Positions 12,897 to 24,861 of a stretch of 64,000 bases of DNA are shown one piece after another (the stretch's first letter is position 1; the number at the start of each line of letters is the position of its first letter). The notes under the pieces are model-generated. The model was not told where the DNA came from, did no database searches, and saw nothing but the letters and a program-made list of their open reading frames with translations. Origin of the DNA: Stratiolaelaps scimitus (lineage: Eukaryota; Arthropoda; Arachnida; Mesostigmata; Laelapidae). The stretch covers positions 14,559,001-14,623,000 of the forward strand of contig JABWDB010000005.1 in NCBI GenBank assembly GCA_019614645.1, read 5' to 3'. Both the position numbers and the translations under genes were made by a program.

Positions 12897-15164
12897 AAAT
12901 CACTTATTCTCAATTGATTCGTAAGGCTTATGTATATATATATATATATATGATAGATTGAGATGATAGAACTATGGTAATATCTTGGTAATATACGATG
13001 TAGTTAGCGCAGCCAGTATCCGATTCCCTCGCACGTCAATCACACCTCCTGCAGAGCCAACACAACGTAAGACACTAATGGAGGCATTCTTGGTGAGGGC
13101 AGACAAACATGTTATTCTGTATATCACAATGTTTGATACAAAATTACGCCCTTAGCGGCGCCCTTCGCCTATATAGTTTCTGTGGCTGTCGACGACGACG
13201 ACTGCAAATGGTGAAGGCGCCTAGGACGCTGCCATCCGCTGGGCTCATACCGTGGCGAGATAGCGCCACCCATGGCAGCTTCCCTCCATAGTGGCCGTGC
13301 GAGACCGCTGAATGATGAAGCTGTTCCTCTCTTAGCCCTGGACGCCGATGTGTGGGGCCGTACTCAGCGGAGACGGTGCTGCTGCTAATATCGGGTTACA
13401 CCATGAAGCCATGTAATCTGCGTCAACTGTCCGCCAACTTCACGCAGTCCAATCTCAATCTTGTATCTTCTATGCCCCAGCGGTAAATTGCATATACGAA
13501 CATCAACCTCTCCGAACGAAAGACCCGCCCCCAATGCCGAGCTTACCTAACTTAGCATTTATACCATCTTCAGACAACGTGGTATCAGCCTTTGCTTGGT
13601 TCGATATTCTACTGATCACTGGTGCGGAGAGACAATGTGTCGATGCATTTTAGATTGTTTGCCTGTTTTGTGAGATCTACGTTTTTTTTTTTCTAGATAT
13701 TGTGGTAATATTCAGTTATTCTGATGAGGGTCTATCGGACAGGTAGGTGGTTTTCTATCGAATGAGCCTAATTTCGGCCAATATCAAAGCAGTGAAACAA
13801 TACTGAGTAAAACAATACCTCTACGAGTTAGCCTTTGCCGGACATTCGGAACCACCATACAACCTTCGCAGGGTTATTTGGCTAAGCGGTCGCTAGCCTG
13901 TCTTAGCTGCAAGACATATTCAATAATGTTGCCGTTTTGAGATATATACTACACGCCACTCAGGTATTCCGACATATGTAATCATATTGGAACCATTCAT
14001 ATAGTAAGCTTGTTTTGACAGTAATCTCTACCATCCGATACGTACTAAGGGGCCAGTTTATGCCGAAGCTGCCATCGCAAGTAGCAACCGTACCCCAATG
14101 AAGCCTTCGTCGGGAACAGTCTATGGATCATATATCATCTGGGGTTATCCATCATGGGTAGTCTGCTCGACATAGCAAATATCACTAAATACAACAACTG
14201 CCCGACCGGTTTTACCACCGTCAGCCGACATTCGGATAGATATGCCCCGATGCTCAGATAGGGCGTGTAAGATTATATTAAGACAATGTTCTCAATACGG
14301 TACGAAAATATATGTTGGCGCATATTATTGTCAATGCCAAACTGCACGGCTCGGCTTTTGTAGAGATCGTCAGTCTGGCAAAACCCAAGCTGAATGATGC
14401 TTGTCTTATACTAGAAAAAACTCCGCTGTTCTAGCGCAGGCAGTCATCTACGTCTAAGATCATGCAAGCTATAATAATTATCCTGCATTGCTTGACCCGC
14501 AAAGCTTGTCAATGATGAGTCGCATCGGACACGCAAGATTTCGCAGTCATCCACTTGCGCAGGCCACCATCTAGGTGGCGCGGCGCAAAGCAAATTTATA
14601 ATACATGCCTGCCTGTTCAATGGTACTTGCGTGGTTATGTTTAATCCTTTCTATTGTTACAATAAGTCGTACATCTCAAGAGCACCGCGTTGTTGCCTCA
14701 TCTAATTGCAACGTATGCACCACTCGACAAGAGCTGCTTGCATAAACGTAACGCTGCTACTGTTGCCAGAAGACGTCCTTGCCATGTGACTCATTGCGTG
14801 CATCAGCGACGCTACCGTCGCCATCTTAATCATCGCGTTGTTCCTCGATCTGATGGTTTTTGGCAAATTTATAGCCCCACATGGGTCGTTGCAAGGCAAG
14901 GAAAGCCTCCCCGGTAGGCAAGCGGTCCCAAGACGGTTATCTCCCTGTCTCAATATCCTCCCCACTTGCCGCCTTGACGATATCGTCGTTTTGAGCCCGC
15001 CTGCTTAGCCGCCAGCTGCTCCCTCGATGATTCCTGTTTTGCAGGTTTCAAAGTTTGCTCGCAGGCTGGCGAAGTCACCAAATGAACGGTGGAGAAAAGC
15101 ATACCACAAAGACCCAGCAAAGCGAATAGGCACAATACGTGAACGGATGGCCAAGGTTCTTATC
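11300..15164. other. Intergenic stretch, no supported gene
   Basis: I found no exon that I can defend. Paired 34-bp units around a (TA)n tract are listed separately (12,825-12,929). A patch around 13,140-13,300 is GC-richer with a 60-codon ORF, but it carries no recognisable domain. Confidence 0.45.
12825..12951. repeat. Duplicated 34-bp unit alternating with (TA)n tracts
   Basis: AAAATCACTTATTCTCAATT and its continuation (34 bp, 12,825-12,858) recur at 12,896-12,929 with one substitution. Each copy is followed by a TA microsatellite (12,861-12,896 and 12,932-12,951). The unit-plus-microsatellite arrangement points to a tandem duplication by slippage or unequal exchange. Confidence 0.9.
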
Positions 15165-15284
15165 GAAAATACTTTCACGTGACGGGTTCTGCAATATCGT
15201 GGGTATAACGATTTACGGTCTAACTGATTTACGGCCCAAGATAGGCTGACGTAGCTGACTGCATTTGTATTTCTACGTATTGAC
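15165..15284 (+). repeat. Interspersed repeat, copy 1 of 2
   Basis: About 120 bp that match 28,310-28,416 in the same orientation. Shared blocks include GAAAATACTT, GTTCTGCAATATCGTGGGTA and TAACGATTTACGG. Class unknown. The two copies are about 13 kb apart and bracket the whole duplicated locus. Confidence 0.8.
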
Positions 15285-16110
15285 ATCTTGACACGGCTGG
15301 GAACGGACTTAGTTTAAACCCTCAAAAATGTATATTTCGTTGCTACTGCTTCCGAGGCAGGGAAACAAGGCTGCATTCTGCTGTTCCTCTCTCACCTTCT
15401 TCCTGCATCCGCAATTCGTTTGTCCGCTGAAATTGCCGAAGTAAAAAAAATCGTAAATGTGTTGAGAAATTACTGGACATGCGTAGCGTGGTGCGTCATA
15501 GTTATAAGTAAAGTGTAATATAGTACCTGTGTACCCGTGTGTAACTAAATTGCATATGTCCCCTATTTTACTGTTTAACATCTTTGAAAAAGGGAACAGA
15601 CCAGGAAACGCTTTCTTAGAGGATTCCGGACTAAGTTTAAAATTCCTCCCGCGTTTCAAGACCTCAACAAAAGTTTGACGTCGCCTAAGCTGTTTTTCGC
15701 TATGTTTTTGCTGCTGTTTCGAATGGTACTATCTAAGTATTTATTAACAGAATTGGAGGCGAACTAAATACGTGCAGTCAACGTCACCTTCGAGCTCTTC
15801 AAACGTTACCTAATTACCCACAACGTTGCGTAACTTTCGGAACACTCTGTATGCCCCCACAGACTTACACTCAGGGAAAAGTCCGAGTCCATTATTGGCG
15901 GAATTAATTAAGTGTTGATTCCGCACCTCCAAGATACACATTCTGATATTATGCATAAACGATCCTCCGATGTCACCAGCAGGGAAAACATGTGTAATAA
16001 TTGTCGCGGGACACGATTGTGATAACCTGCAATGATGCTGAAAAGAGTTGGTTCTCAGTCGCACTGGGACGATGGAATAACTGAAGTGGGACGAGGAATC
16101 GCACCCGCCC
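15285..16110. other. Stretch between repeats with unassigned minus-strand ORFs
   Basis: Minus-strand ORFs of 116 codons (15,309-15,659) and 122 codons (15,810-16,178) are somewhat long for this base composition. Neither shows a domain I recognise, and the second runs into repeat block B1. They may be remnants of a transposable element or chance ORFs. Confidence 0.3.
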
Positions 16111-17945
16111 GTCGCGCATTGCCTTGAACGGAAACCGACGCGGATTATCAAAGCAATTGAAGTTGTGGCGTTCTGCAAACGCTGCGATGATGTTGCATAT
16201 CACAGTTAAGATAAGAGTTTACAAGGGTCAGAAAAATACTAAAGTTAGAAACTAGTAAATTGTATTTCCAAAATTACCTTGAAGGGAGTGGCTTCGACCT
16301 TTTTTTATGAATCGATATCGTGCCGCACTGTTCTGGGTTCGCTAAGCCCTTCGAAACACACAGAACGCGCCTTTGAATCGTGATTTCTTAACGAAAATGT
16401 AAATTGCAGCGGCTAGCTATGCAGTCCCTCAGCTCTCATAATCTCAAGTTCTATAAGTCTCCCAGTTTTCTTCTGCTCCCGAATGTCTGGCTAGCTTTAT
16501 TGATCTGCCGTTGGAGAGAAACTCGATTGTAAGCAGCATTGAGGGAGTGTCTCACTCCGTACAACTTCAAATATTAGCCAAACCTTTCTTTAGATTTGAA
16601 GTAAACAAAGGTAAAACCAAATTTATTTGTTTGTTTGTTGATTTCGTGGATTTCGTGAAATATCACCCTAAGTAACTGCACCCTAGTATCTGGGTATACG
16701 AGAGAATTGATTAGACGGCTGGAACCAGGACGGATAAATAATACAAGATGATGAATATGTTCGATTTTCCCACGGCAATTTCAGACTCATGTGTATGCCA
16801 GGATACCAGCAGGAGTATGCCGTCTGGAACCTGCTGTTGTGTAACAGACAGGATGTCCTAGAAAATTAAATGGGTGTTGCTGGTGTTCAGGCCGACGATG
16901 TTTCCGGTCTCAGTTGCGGCATACCAGGTGATTCTTGATGCAAACAGGACTCTGTCCTATCTCAAACACCAGGCCCTACGCAGATTTTAGGGATGTCCAC
17001 GAGAGAGTAGAGCTGATTGAGGCCATCTGGCCGAAAAATGCTTTGCCTCGCGTGAACTGCGTTATCGTACATGACGCCTGACCTGTAATAGACTCTATGC
17101 AGAGACGACACTGTTACACTTCCTTGAGGTTGTGTAGGTGAGCTTGAATACTCGCCAGGCAAATGAGCCGTGCATGCATCTCCGGCAAGAGAAATCATGA
17201 TACGGTTGCCAAAATAACAGGTACCGCTGATGGGAAACCTATATCAATGTTGATTGGAAAGTCATATTTGGCAATTGTTGGAGGGGACTATGCAAACGCG
17301 AAGTTCCTTCAGTCGCAACTTAATCCGGTGTAATTTACTGCACGGCAGGGCAAGGACAGGATTTAAGCTTTATAAAGAAATAAACTCGTCTCCCAATCCT
17401 CCGTTATTGCAAGATGAATCCCAAAGTCATCACTAAACGCCTTAAACATGAAAGCCGGTAGAATTGTCTCGATAGATGTGTTTAGTCGAAACGCGGTCTT
17501 GTACCGTTATATTTCTAGTGATTTTAGAAAGACGGATTCGGGCTGTGGAGGACTTGCCAATAAAGGCGTCATCCATATCTAAATATATTTAATTAGGAAA
17601 ATATTCCCAATAGTTGATCACGCTACAAACAGAGACGCCTCAAATGAGCGTTCTATTTAGTCACCTGGTATTGAGGTAAACTATTGTGTAGGCGAATATT
17701 TAGGGTGGGCTGATACGATTTTGTGGAAATCATCTAGCAACTGCTAAATTAGTTTTGACCTGTCGCGTGCCTGCTCGAACTGTCACGTAATTTCAAATTA
17801 AATATCTACTATTTACTCACTGAAACCGACCAAGCCCGATACACTTTACCGCTGGCGTTTTTCCATTTAAGTGCCGTTGCATAGGCTACATTCGGCAGTA
17901 TTGATAAACTTGGCTATGGTTACAATCTTGCGAGTTCAAAGACTT
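16111..17945 (+). repeat. Repeat block B, copy 1
   Basis: About 1.84 kb that match 24,862-26,750 in the same orientation almost throughout, with scattered substitutions and small indels. Diagnostic shared stretches include TTGAAGGGAGTGGCTTCGAC, GCGCCTTTGAATCGTGATTT and CTATTTAGTCACCTGGTATT. Relative to copy 2 it lacks about 40 bp after the AACGCTG motif (near 16,186). The block ends at 17,945, only 66 bp before the start codon of the secreted-protein gene, so it occupies that gene's promoter-proximal region. Minus-strand ORFs inside it are not conserved well enough between copies to call coding. Its repeat class is unknown. Confidence 0.85.
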
Positions 17946-18011
17946 TCCACAAAGGTTTACTTAAGAGCCCATTTCCATTTTAAATAGGCAGTGTCACATT
18001 TTAACGCATTA

Positions 18012-21000
18012 ATGAAGCGCCTTCCGTGGTGTCTGGTGAGTGTTTTAATTGCTATTTCGCTAAGACTGTCATCGTCAAGCGAGCCGGACGAGAACGGTCG
18101 AATTGCAGCTCACTCAAACTTTTGCAGTAAGTATTATATTACAATTAGCAATTCACCTAAAGATGCTGGCGATTTTCTCTTGTGGTATTTTGCTTCGCAT
18201 GTGATCCCCAGGAGACAATGATGTAGAAGATATTATGTCTACAATCATGTCGGTAATATTGATGATGATAATGAAGCTGTCACGAAACCAGCTCTATAAT
18301 ACAGGGGCACTTTTAAAGAGTTGTTCATCCTGTTTGCAATGTGCCGCTTGATTCCGAGGTTTTTATAATCATGTTCATATCAGATGGATTACATAGGGTG
18401 TTCTACACTGAAGACAACCAGACTAAAGGATCTTTGGAGCCTATATTAATTTTATCATCGGCGAACTAATTTCACAGCATTTGCAATATAAATTCATCAT
18501 GACAGAATTCGGGATGGCATTATAATAAGTGTATAATATATATATATATAGGAAATGCCAGGTACGCCTCAATGGCGCCTCCGGCCAGTGCGCCATTCAC
18601 GGACGGCCAACGAAGTGGCCCTTGTTTCCCCGGCCAACGAAGGACCCGAAGCGCGCGCACTTGAGATGCTTCGGGCCAGCATCCACGCGAGGGCTGACGG
18701 GTTGTTCAAGGTGACGAAGCGTGGCAGGGCGATCGAGGCCGGTGGCCTTTCCCCTCCTTTCGAGTAGGGCTCATCCTACTTAAGAGCGCTCATGAATCTG
18801 CACCCCGGCTGGTGGACCCGTCGGGCTCATAATTTGGGCGCCTACCCTGGACCTCGCCCGCAAGCGCTCTCACTGACGTCTCTCGGCGGCATCCCGGTGT
18901 CCGCCCACTGTCCGTCTCTTTCGATGACCAAGGCCCGCATTACGAACGTCTGCTCGGCTTTCACCGGTGCCGAGGTTCTGGCTGAACTCACGCCGGTCGG
19001 CATCACTTCTGTCCGCCGTCTCCCCGCCCCGCCGGGTCCGGCTCGCCTGAGCCTGTCCTGCTTACATTTAGCACACCGCCTCCCCCGCCTCCCCCGCCGG
19101 GGTTGCTCAGCTACCGGTTCCACTGTCCTCGAACCTGGCCGTTTGCGTTCAAACTAGACGGATGGGGGGCTTGCAGCAACCGTGGCAATCCCGAGCACCA
19201 CGCCACGACTTCCGCTCGCCGTTCCGGCTGCGTCATTTGCAAAGGTTCCCATCGCCCGGGCTCGCCGGCGTGTTCTCGATGGGCTTACTTTCACCTCACC
19301 CCTTGTGTCCATCCTGTCAATCGAGGCCCCGGTGTCCACCCAGTCGCCGCTCGCTCGTATGCTGCAGCGGTTCGGGGTATCGTGGTCCTATGCAACGGTG
19401 TTCAGGTTCCCATGGTCCTTCTGCCCAAATTTCCACCCCGCCGCCCTGCCCCTCGTCGTTCTGCCCCTTGTCACCCCCCTCGCGCTGAGTCCCGGCGCCC
19501 CAAGGCGGCCAAGATCCCACCACAGCAGCCCAAGACGACACCGGCCCTGCGCGTGTCCGGTGCCCGCATTGTAGAGGCAGACTCGCCCGGCGCGGCCTTA
19601 GTAGGCACAAAAAGGTGCAGCACCCAGAAATCCCTTCGGTGCCGCAGCCACGTTAGCCACCTCAACTGCTTAAGCTGCGGCAACAGGCGGCATGCCCGCG
19701 TCTTTAGTATTGTCCCAAAGGCCGCACTTACCCTGATTGCCGGGGCCCTCCGAGACGTTCTCCGCGACGTCCGCTCCAACAACGACGTTCCCTCCTGGAA
19801 GGAGCCCCTGCCGTTCGCCCGGGTAGTCTTGCAGATGTTGAATAAAAGAGACAACACCACCCGCTCTCTCTCAGCTGTGGTTTGGGCGAACCTATAGCGC
19901 GCTTGGAGTGCCGCTCCCTTCGTTACCCCCTTTTGCAGGTCTCGCACTCGGCCAACAGATACGGGCCCGCTCTTTAGTGCCCGCCTCACCGCTCTCAGGA
20001 AAAAGGATGGCTCGGTGCGACTTATTGCTTACTCCAGCACGATCCGCCGCTTGGCAGCTTGGGCCCACCCCGCAACGCCTTCAACACGGTTCGCCGGGTT
20101 TTCGTTTTGCGAGACGTCGCCGAGCACATCCCCACCCTCTGGTTGATCTGGCCTACCGCTGCCCTTCGCATCTGTTCAAGGTCCACGCCATCATCAGCTC
20201 TGAGTTCGAAGTTCAACAGGGGGACCCGCTGCACCCGGCCCTCTCCTGCCAAGCCCTTCGGTCCCTCATTGCGTCCTCCCTGGCTCGCCTGCAACCGTCG
20301 ACTCCGACGTCCAACGAGCACTCAACTACGAGGGGCCCAGCGTCCTTGCCCTCAACCCCGCGAAGGTGCAATGTCTTCTCCTTGGATTCTCACCCCGACC
20401 TTCAGCGCTTGCTCCCAGGGTGCGGCCTCACACTGAGGTCGTCCCTTGAGCTCGTCGGCTCCCGCTTACAGAGGAGGCCATCCGGCCTCTCCTTGACCCT
20501 TGCCTCGAGAGGACTGCAGTGATGCTTGACCGGCTACCCATGCTGGGAGCTCACGAGGGGTTCTTCCTCCTTCGCCCCGAATTCACGGCGGCGCGCGTGC
20601 AGCATTCGCTCAGGACACGGCCGGCACTGTGGCATGGGCCCTCCACGCTTTTGGCAATATGGTGCTGGACGCCAAACGTTATACGATGCTTAATGACACG
20701 CTCATTAGGCCCTCCGCTCCACTTTTATCCCTTGCATAAGGGAGCCGCAGAGACTCGATTTTTAAGACGGGCGCCGCCCTGACAGCAATCACTCTCATCT
20801 CCTTCCATCGAAGCCAGCATCTTGTTTTGGACAACACTCTGCCAACCTCTTACATCAACCACGGTGCAACCCCCCGATTACGGGGCTATGTAAGCTATGC
20901 AAGTACGCTGCCCTCCAGGCAACCCACCTCTTTTCCCTCTCGCCTACGAAGCTCTAGGCGGCCACGGCCCCCTCACTGCTAACGTCCTCGAAGGGGTCTA

Positions 21001-23628
21001 CCACAGACTGATCCGCGCCATCGGGGACAAGCGCGCAGGATCTTTCCTTCTGCAACGCCTCTCCCTCGCTATGTAGAGAGACAATGTCATCGCCTTCCTC
21101 GGGACTATGACGGCCTCGGCCTGACACTCTATCCACAAGTACTTCTCAAATTATCGTATATTTGAAGTTGTATAACCAAATGTAATAAATTATATATATA
21201 TATACATTTTACCTACTTACCGATCGTTCCGGAATCAGCGCACCTTGTGTGTCTTTCATCTCGACACATTTTCGCAATTGTTATTATTGTTCCATGTCTA
21301 TTTCCAAGCTTTCACATTTCGTTACTATTTTTGTTGGTACCATATTGCCGGTATTCATTTTGCTTCATTCAATTCATCCGACAGCACTTGGTCTGTAAAA
21401 CTTAACGCGACTTTAATATCTGGCTTTCTCGTGCCTGGTATTTTGCCCATCAGCGCTATTATACATGTTTGATTGCTTCATTTTCTTCTTCACAAATTCT
21501 ACCGCACCTAATATTTTCCATTTTTTGGTACTTTGACCTGAACGTTCTGGTATTTAACATTTCTGCTCCACAGTCCACTAGCGGTTTCGACGCTTCGCAG
21601 TTTGTGTATATTATTATATTCTTGCAGGACCATGTTGCTTCTTGCTCTCGCTATACAACACCAAAAAGCTTTTTCTGTGCATTTCTGCTACCCACCCTGT
21701 TGCTTCGTTGATTGTTTCTCTTTAAGATCACGAGTGGCATGCATTTTTCGATCGGTTATTTGATTCGTTTATAGTAAACTTTGCCTGGTAGCCGTGGTCA
21801 TTCGGCCTATAAAGTTTGGCTTTATTTGCTTATGCTGTCTTTGCGTTAAGCTGACAAATAGCTGATATCTTGGAAAATGCACGGCACCCCTTTTTCGGCT
21901 TGTACGAAGCATATGCTACAGTTAGCGGTGGCTGTTGTCGAGCATTTATTTACTATCACTCGGCAGCCGAGCTTGCCCACATTCCGAACTCCTAGCATCC
22001 CTTAACGTGTCAACATCTAGTTCCGAGATACGCTATATATTAAAGTGTATCTTTGTAATTTTAAATGTTGCAGTCCTCACCGACGAACAAATTGAAGCGT
22101 TAGTGACGTGCGTTAAGGAAGAATTATATCCACAGGTATGACTTTATTGGTCTCACATATTGATATGCTGTTGTAGCAATCGTGTCAAAAACTAAGGGTC
22201 AGAGATGCCCATATTCTCCACGAGTTTGTAGACCGGTCCTATTTTTACGTATTTAATGTTCTCCCTCGTGCCTAGTAATGCTAACATTTTCACTATCGAT
22301 TGTGACTTTAACCTAGACACTTTAAGATACACAGAGCGAAATCCGATTTGCATCCCAGAATAGACACCGGTTTCTAAAAACATAGCTATGGCTTAGATCA
22401 GCTCTATTTTATGTTGTTGAGGCACCTTAGACGACAGCTCAAATTCAGGCTGCAAAATACCAGGGATCGCGTACTCGAGAGCCAAGCAACACGATAGATC
22501 GGTTTGAAATTAAACTACTTTAAGTTATATTTTTAGACATTGTTAGATACGCTATATGCATTTAGGTAAGTGGTTTTCACCACTGGAACAGATACAAAAT
22601 AATGCCACAATTTATATAATTGCACTTCGCCTATCTAACTCCGCGACAACAATTCGTGCCACATTGCAGTTGGTCAAGGTGTGGGAATCGAAGCTGTCTT
22701 CGTTTGGCTCGATGAGTGAAATCCAAGTTATACGTATGGCCTGTAACGTGGCCGCCGATGTAGGGGCCTCTTTGGTAAGCGTGTTTTGAATCTGCCCCCG
22801 AGCGGCGGTTGCAAAGCGAGCAGTGCTGCAACTTCTTACTCTGAGCTCGGATAAGGAACAGGGAATGTGATTGTGAATCCCTGTTGCTGTAGTTTCAACG
22901 GATCTAGGAGTAAACCTTTTGAGTAATTGGCTTCATCAGACGGCCTGTATACCCTTGAGACTGATGTGAAGGTTGGCCTTCCGGGGAGTTCGTTGTAGAT
23001 GCATTTGGAAGATCATTACCGAGTTTGTTGTCGTTTCGATACCGGGACGTCCTGTTCCATCAGTTCTACGACCTATAGACCCATCCTTACTTCAGCAGGT
23101 TATTACTCGCTGCAAAATTTGCTTAATGAAGAAGATTATTTGATAAATGGCCAAAATGGGAGGCTGTAGGATGTAGTAACAAAATTAGCACATTCCCATT
23201 TGATGCGTTTTGACAGTTTTCATGCCGATGTCATGTGATTGTTTGTCATGCCCATCGCACTCACAGTGCATATACGCCTGCGACACTTGCTAGATTTGTC
23301 CGATGCTCCTCCTTACGAGTGTTCTCCAGGGGGGACTGGAGGGCCTCCCGTCATTGGAGCTCTCTGTTTCTCTGAGGCCATGGGTAAGACTCACCGCCCG
23401 ACTAGCCTATACATGATGAAAATTCTCTGTCAACCAGCAGGAAGATGAGCGGATTGGTAGAATAACATACGACAATTAATACTAACCGTGTCGATTTTGC
23501 TATTTGTGTTTCCTTGACCTGCTGCCAAGGTGGATGACGTTATCGACTCTCACCTTGACAGCATCGAGGAGCGTAACAAACAGACGGCTATATACGAACG
23601 ATGTATAACTTCGACTACAGAATTGTAG
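18012..23628 (+). CDS. Small secreted four-cysteine protein, four exons (gene model)
   Basis: My model joins exons 18,012-18,126, 22,074-22,135, 22,670-22,774 and 23,530-23,628, giving 126 residues. Exon 1 encodes a signal peptide: MKRLPWCLVSVLIAISL with cleavage likely after the Ser run at residues 20-23. It ends at a perfect donor (GCA|GTAAGT) in phase 1. Exon 2 follows TTGCAG and completes an Ile codon. The exon 2/3 and 3/4 junctions are phase 0, with donors CAG|GTATGA and TTG|GTAAGC and acceptors ATTGCAG and GCCAAG. The mature part is acidic and mostly helical (LTDEQIEALVTCVKEEL, for example), with Cys at 38, 51, 84 and 119 and a His at 35. I do not firmly recognise the family. The H-x2-C start and early Cys spacing loosely resemble microplusin-type antimicrobial proteins of Acari; OBP-like is another option. 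Intron 1 (3.9 kb) contains a LINE and the promoter side abuts repeat block B1. Alternative last exons may exist at 24,635 and 27,260. Confidence 0.6.
18551..21189 (+). mobile_element. Degenerate non-LTR retrotransposon (LINE), reverse transcriptase remnant
   Basis: A GC-rich 2.6-kb island in AT-rich sequence, inserted in intron 1 of the secreted-protein model in sense orientation. Reading across frames (the ORF is broken by several frameshifts and stops) reveals reverse transcriptase hallmarks. NAFNTVRR at about 20,075-20,100 is the palm motif with the altered catalytic region. VQQGDPLHPAL at about 20,215-20,245 is the conserved QGDPL motif. A C-terminal RAIGDKRAG...LQRLSLA segment lies at about 21,010-21,075. 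The upstream part (18,555-19,900) is Pro/Arg-rich, with Cys motifs such as CVICKGSH that may be a zinc-finger remnant. The NAFN-to-QQGDPL pattern is like R2-group and related LINEs, but clade assignment is uncertain. The body is flanked by (TA)n on both sides (18,535-18,550 and 21,190-21,204). It cannot encode a functional enzyme. Confidence 0.8.
21205..22073. other. Remainder of intron 1 of the secreted-protein model
   Basis: T-rich sequence after the LINE with no recognisable element. Open frames over 21,245-21,711 are rich in Phe, Ser and Leu because of the T-rich composition and are not convincing. Confidence 0.4.
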
Positions 23629-24324
23629 ATCGACACGAACTAGTTCACTATGACAGGGTGGATTTATGACAGCGTTTTGGTACTCGTTTATTCGTTCGGA
23701 CACAACACCGTCTCCCCTTCTTCTCATCCTAAATTAAAGGTATGCAGCTTTATAACGACATTGGCGCTCCCAGAAAACTTTGCCGGTTCTAGAGTGTTGT
23801 ACAACAACAAGACTCCAGCAATTTCCAATTTGAATTTATCATATTGCAGTGTAAGTTAGGAGTGTAAGTTACTTGTATTCACGCTTATCAACCAGCTACA
23901 GTAAGAACGGACATTAAGAGTGTGAGTAGTTTGCAAAGAATCTTCCCGTTTACAGTTGCCCACCATGACCCGTTGTTACTATTGTGTGATACTTTTAAGG
24001 TGACTATGTTGGAAGAACACATCTGCAAAGGTCAAAAATCATACTTTTTTGTTGGCAGATACCAAGCACCGAATTTCATCTCAATGGCAATAATCTGCTC
24101 GAACCGTGCGCATTCGAAATGGAAGAAGTCGCTTCTTCTGCAGAGAAGTGAACAAGAGGGTCCGCGAATAATCAGCCAGATCAAATATAACAAATTGTTA
24201 GTCCATTTCATAGTAGTGTTACTGTGCGAAATAGCACAAATAGCGCGAACATGAAACAAATACTTGGAGAACGCTACGCGTCAGTATTATCATTGTTATT
24301 AATCCAGTATTATCCAATATGGGT

Positions 24325-24790
24325 GTACTCTTAGTTATTGCTTGTTTTAAACGGTGTACTATATTTAATTTAATTCTTTGACATTGTCCTGTCGCTTATT
24401 GAGGTATTCTTTTGTTCGATCTGCTTCATACACTCAAGATAACTATCCTTGCAGTCGATTCTCAACTACGTGTACGATAGCTGCTACTCATATTTCTCGG
24501 TTGCTGATGTGGGATAATGTCAGCCGCATTAGTTTCTAAATTTAATCCTTCTTAACTTATTGCGATACGTTATGACATAATGCTATTTCTGTCATATTAC
24601 CAAGATCTAATAAATGAAATCAATACATTTGCAGTTATTCAGCCCAAACGTAGATGAGGATAGGTACTGCTCGCGGCTCTTCCCATCTATCACATCCGCA
24701 GAGTCTCAAACCTTATCGGCTTTAATTCGGTATTAAAATCTTTATTTAGATTTACCAATCTGCCTCCGAAATTGCAAAATATCGCTGGAG
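24325..24790 (+). repeat. Direct repeat A (pairs with A' at 26,759-27,430)
   Basis: Two sub-blocks, 24,325-24,555 and 24,626-24,790, match 26,759-26,990 and 27,251-27,430 in order and orientation. Shared motifs are ACTATATTTAATTTAATTCT, CATATTTCTCGGTTGCTGAT and GCGGCTCTTCCCATCTATCA. A' carries about 190 extra bases between the sub-blocks. Between A and A' sits repeat block B2, giving A-B2-A'. The second sub-block holds the ORF listed at 24,635. Confidence 0.85.
24635..24736 (+). CDS. Candidate terminal exon (33 codons), copy A
   Basis: A TTTGCAG acceptor is followed directly by a 33-codon phase-0 ORF beginning LFSPNVDEDRYCSRLFPSI and closed by TAA. The twin at 27,260-27,361 aligns without gaps. 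I count 7 synonymous and 6 amino-acid-changing differences over 34 codons, while sequence just outside has indels. That bias suggests the segment was translated at some time. Phase 0 would allow splicing from exon 3 of the secreted-protein gene (donor 22,774) as an alternative to exon 4, which is speculation. It could also be the end of a decayed neighbouring gene. Confidence 0.35.
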   Translation, partial: LFSPNVDEDRYCSRLFPSITSAESQTLSALIRY

Positions 24791-24799
24791 GATCTTGAT

Positions 24800-24861
24800 T
24801 ATTAGGTTGACCCAAAAAACCGTACTCCTATCGTTTTGCGCCGAATTTTTAATCTTGGCCG
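24800..24861. mobile_element. Mariner-like terminal sequence
   Basis: TTAGGTTGACCCAAAAAACC resembles the terminal inverted repeats of mariner/Tc1 elements (TTAGGTTGnnCnAAAA). It sits directly before repeat block B2. No matching inverted end was found near 26,750 and I see no transposase, so only one terminus is supported. Block B1 lacks this terminus. Confidence 0.4.

Noticed and set aside
19471..19989. 172-codon minus-strand ORF in the LINE
   Set aside because: It is antisense to the element. GC-rich composition keeps it open.
22530..22562. 29-nt exon (TLLDTLYAF) between exons 2 and 3 of the secreted-protein model
   Set aside because: It has good splice sites, but including it breaks the reading frame of exon 3. 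Exons 2 and 3 already join in phase 0.
24455..24555. Exon in the first half of repeat A (RLLMWD frame)
   Set aside because: The frame is open in A and A', but the differences seen are nearly all amino-acid changing, so there is no sign of coding constraint.
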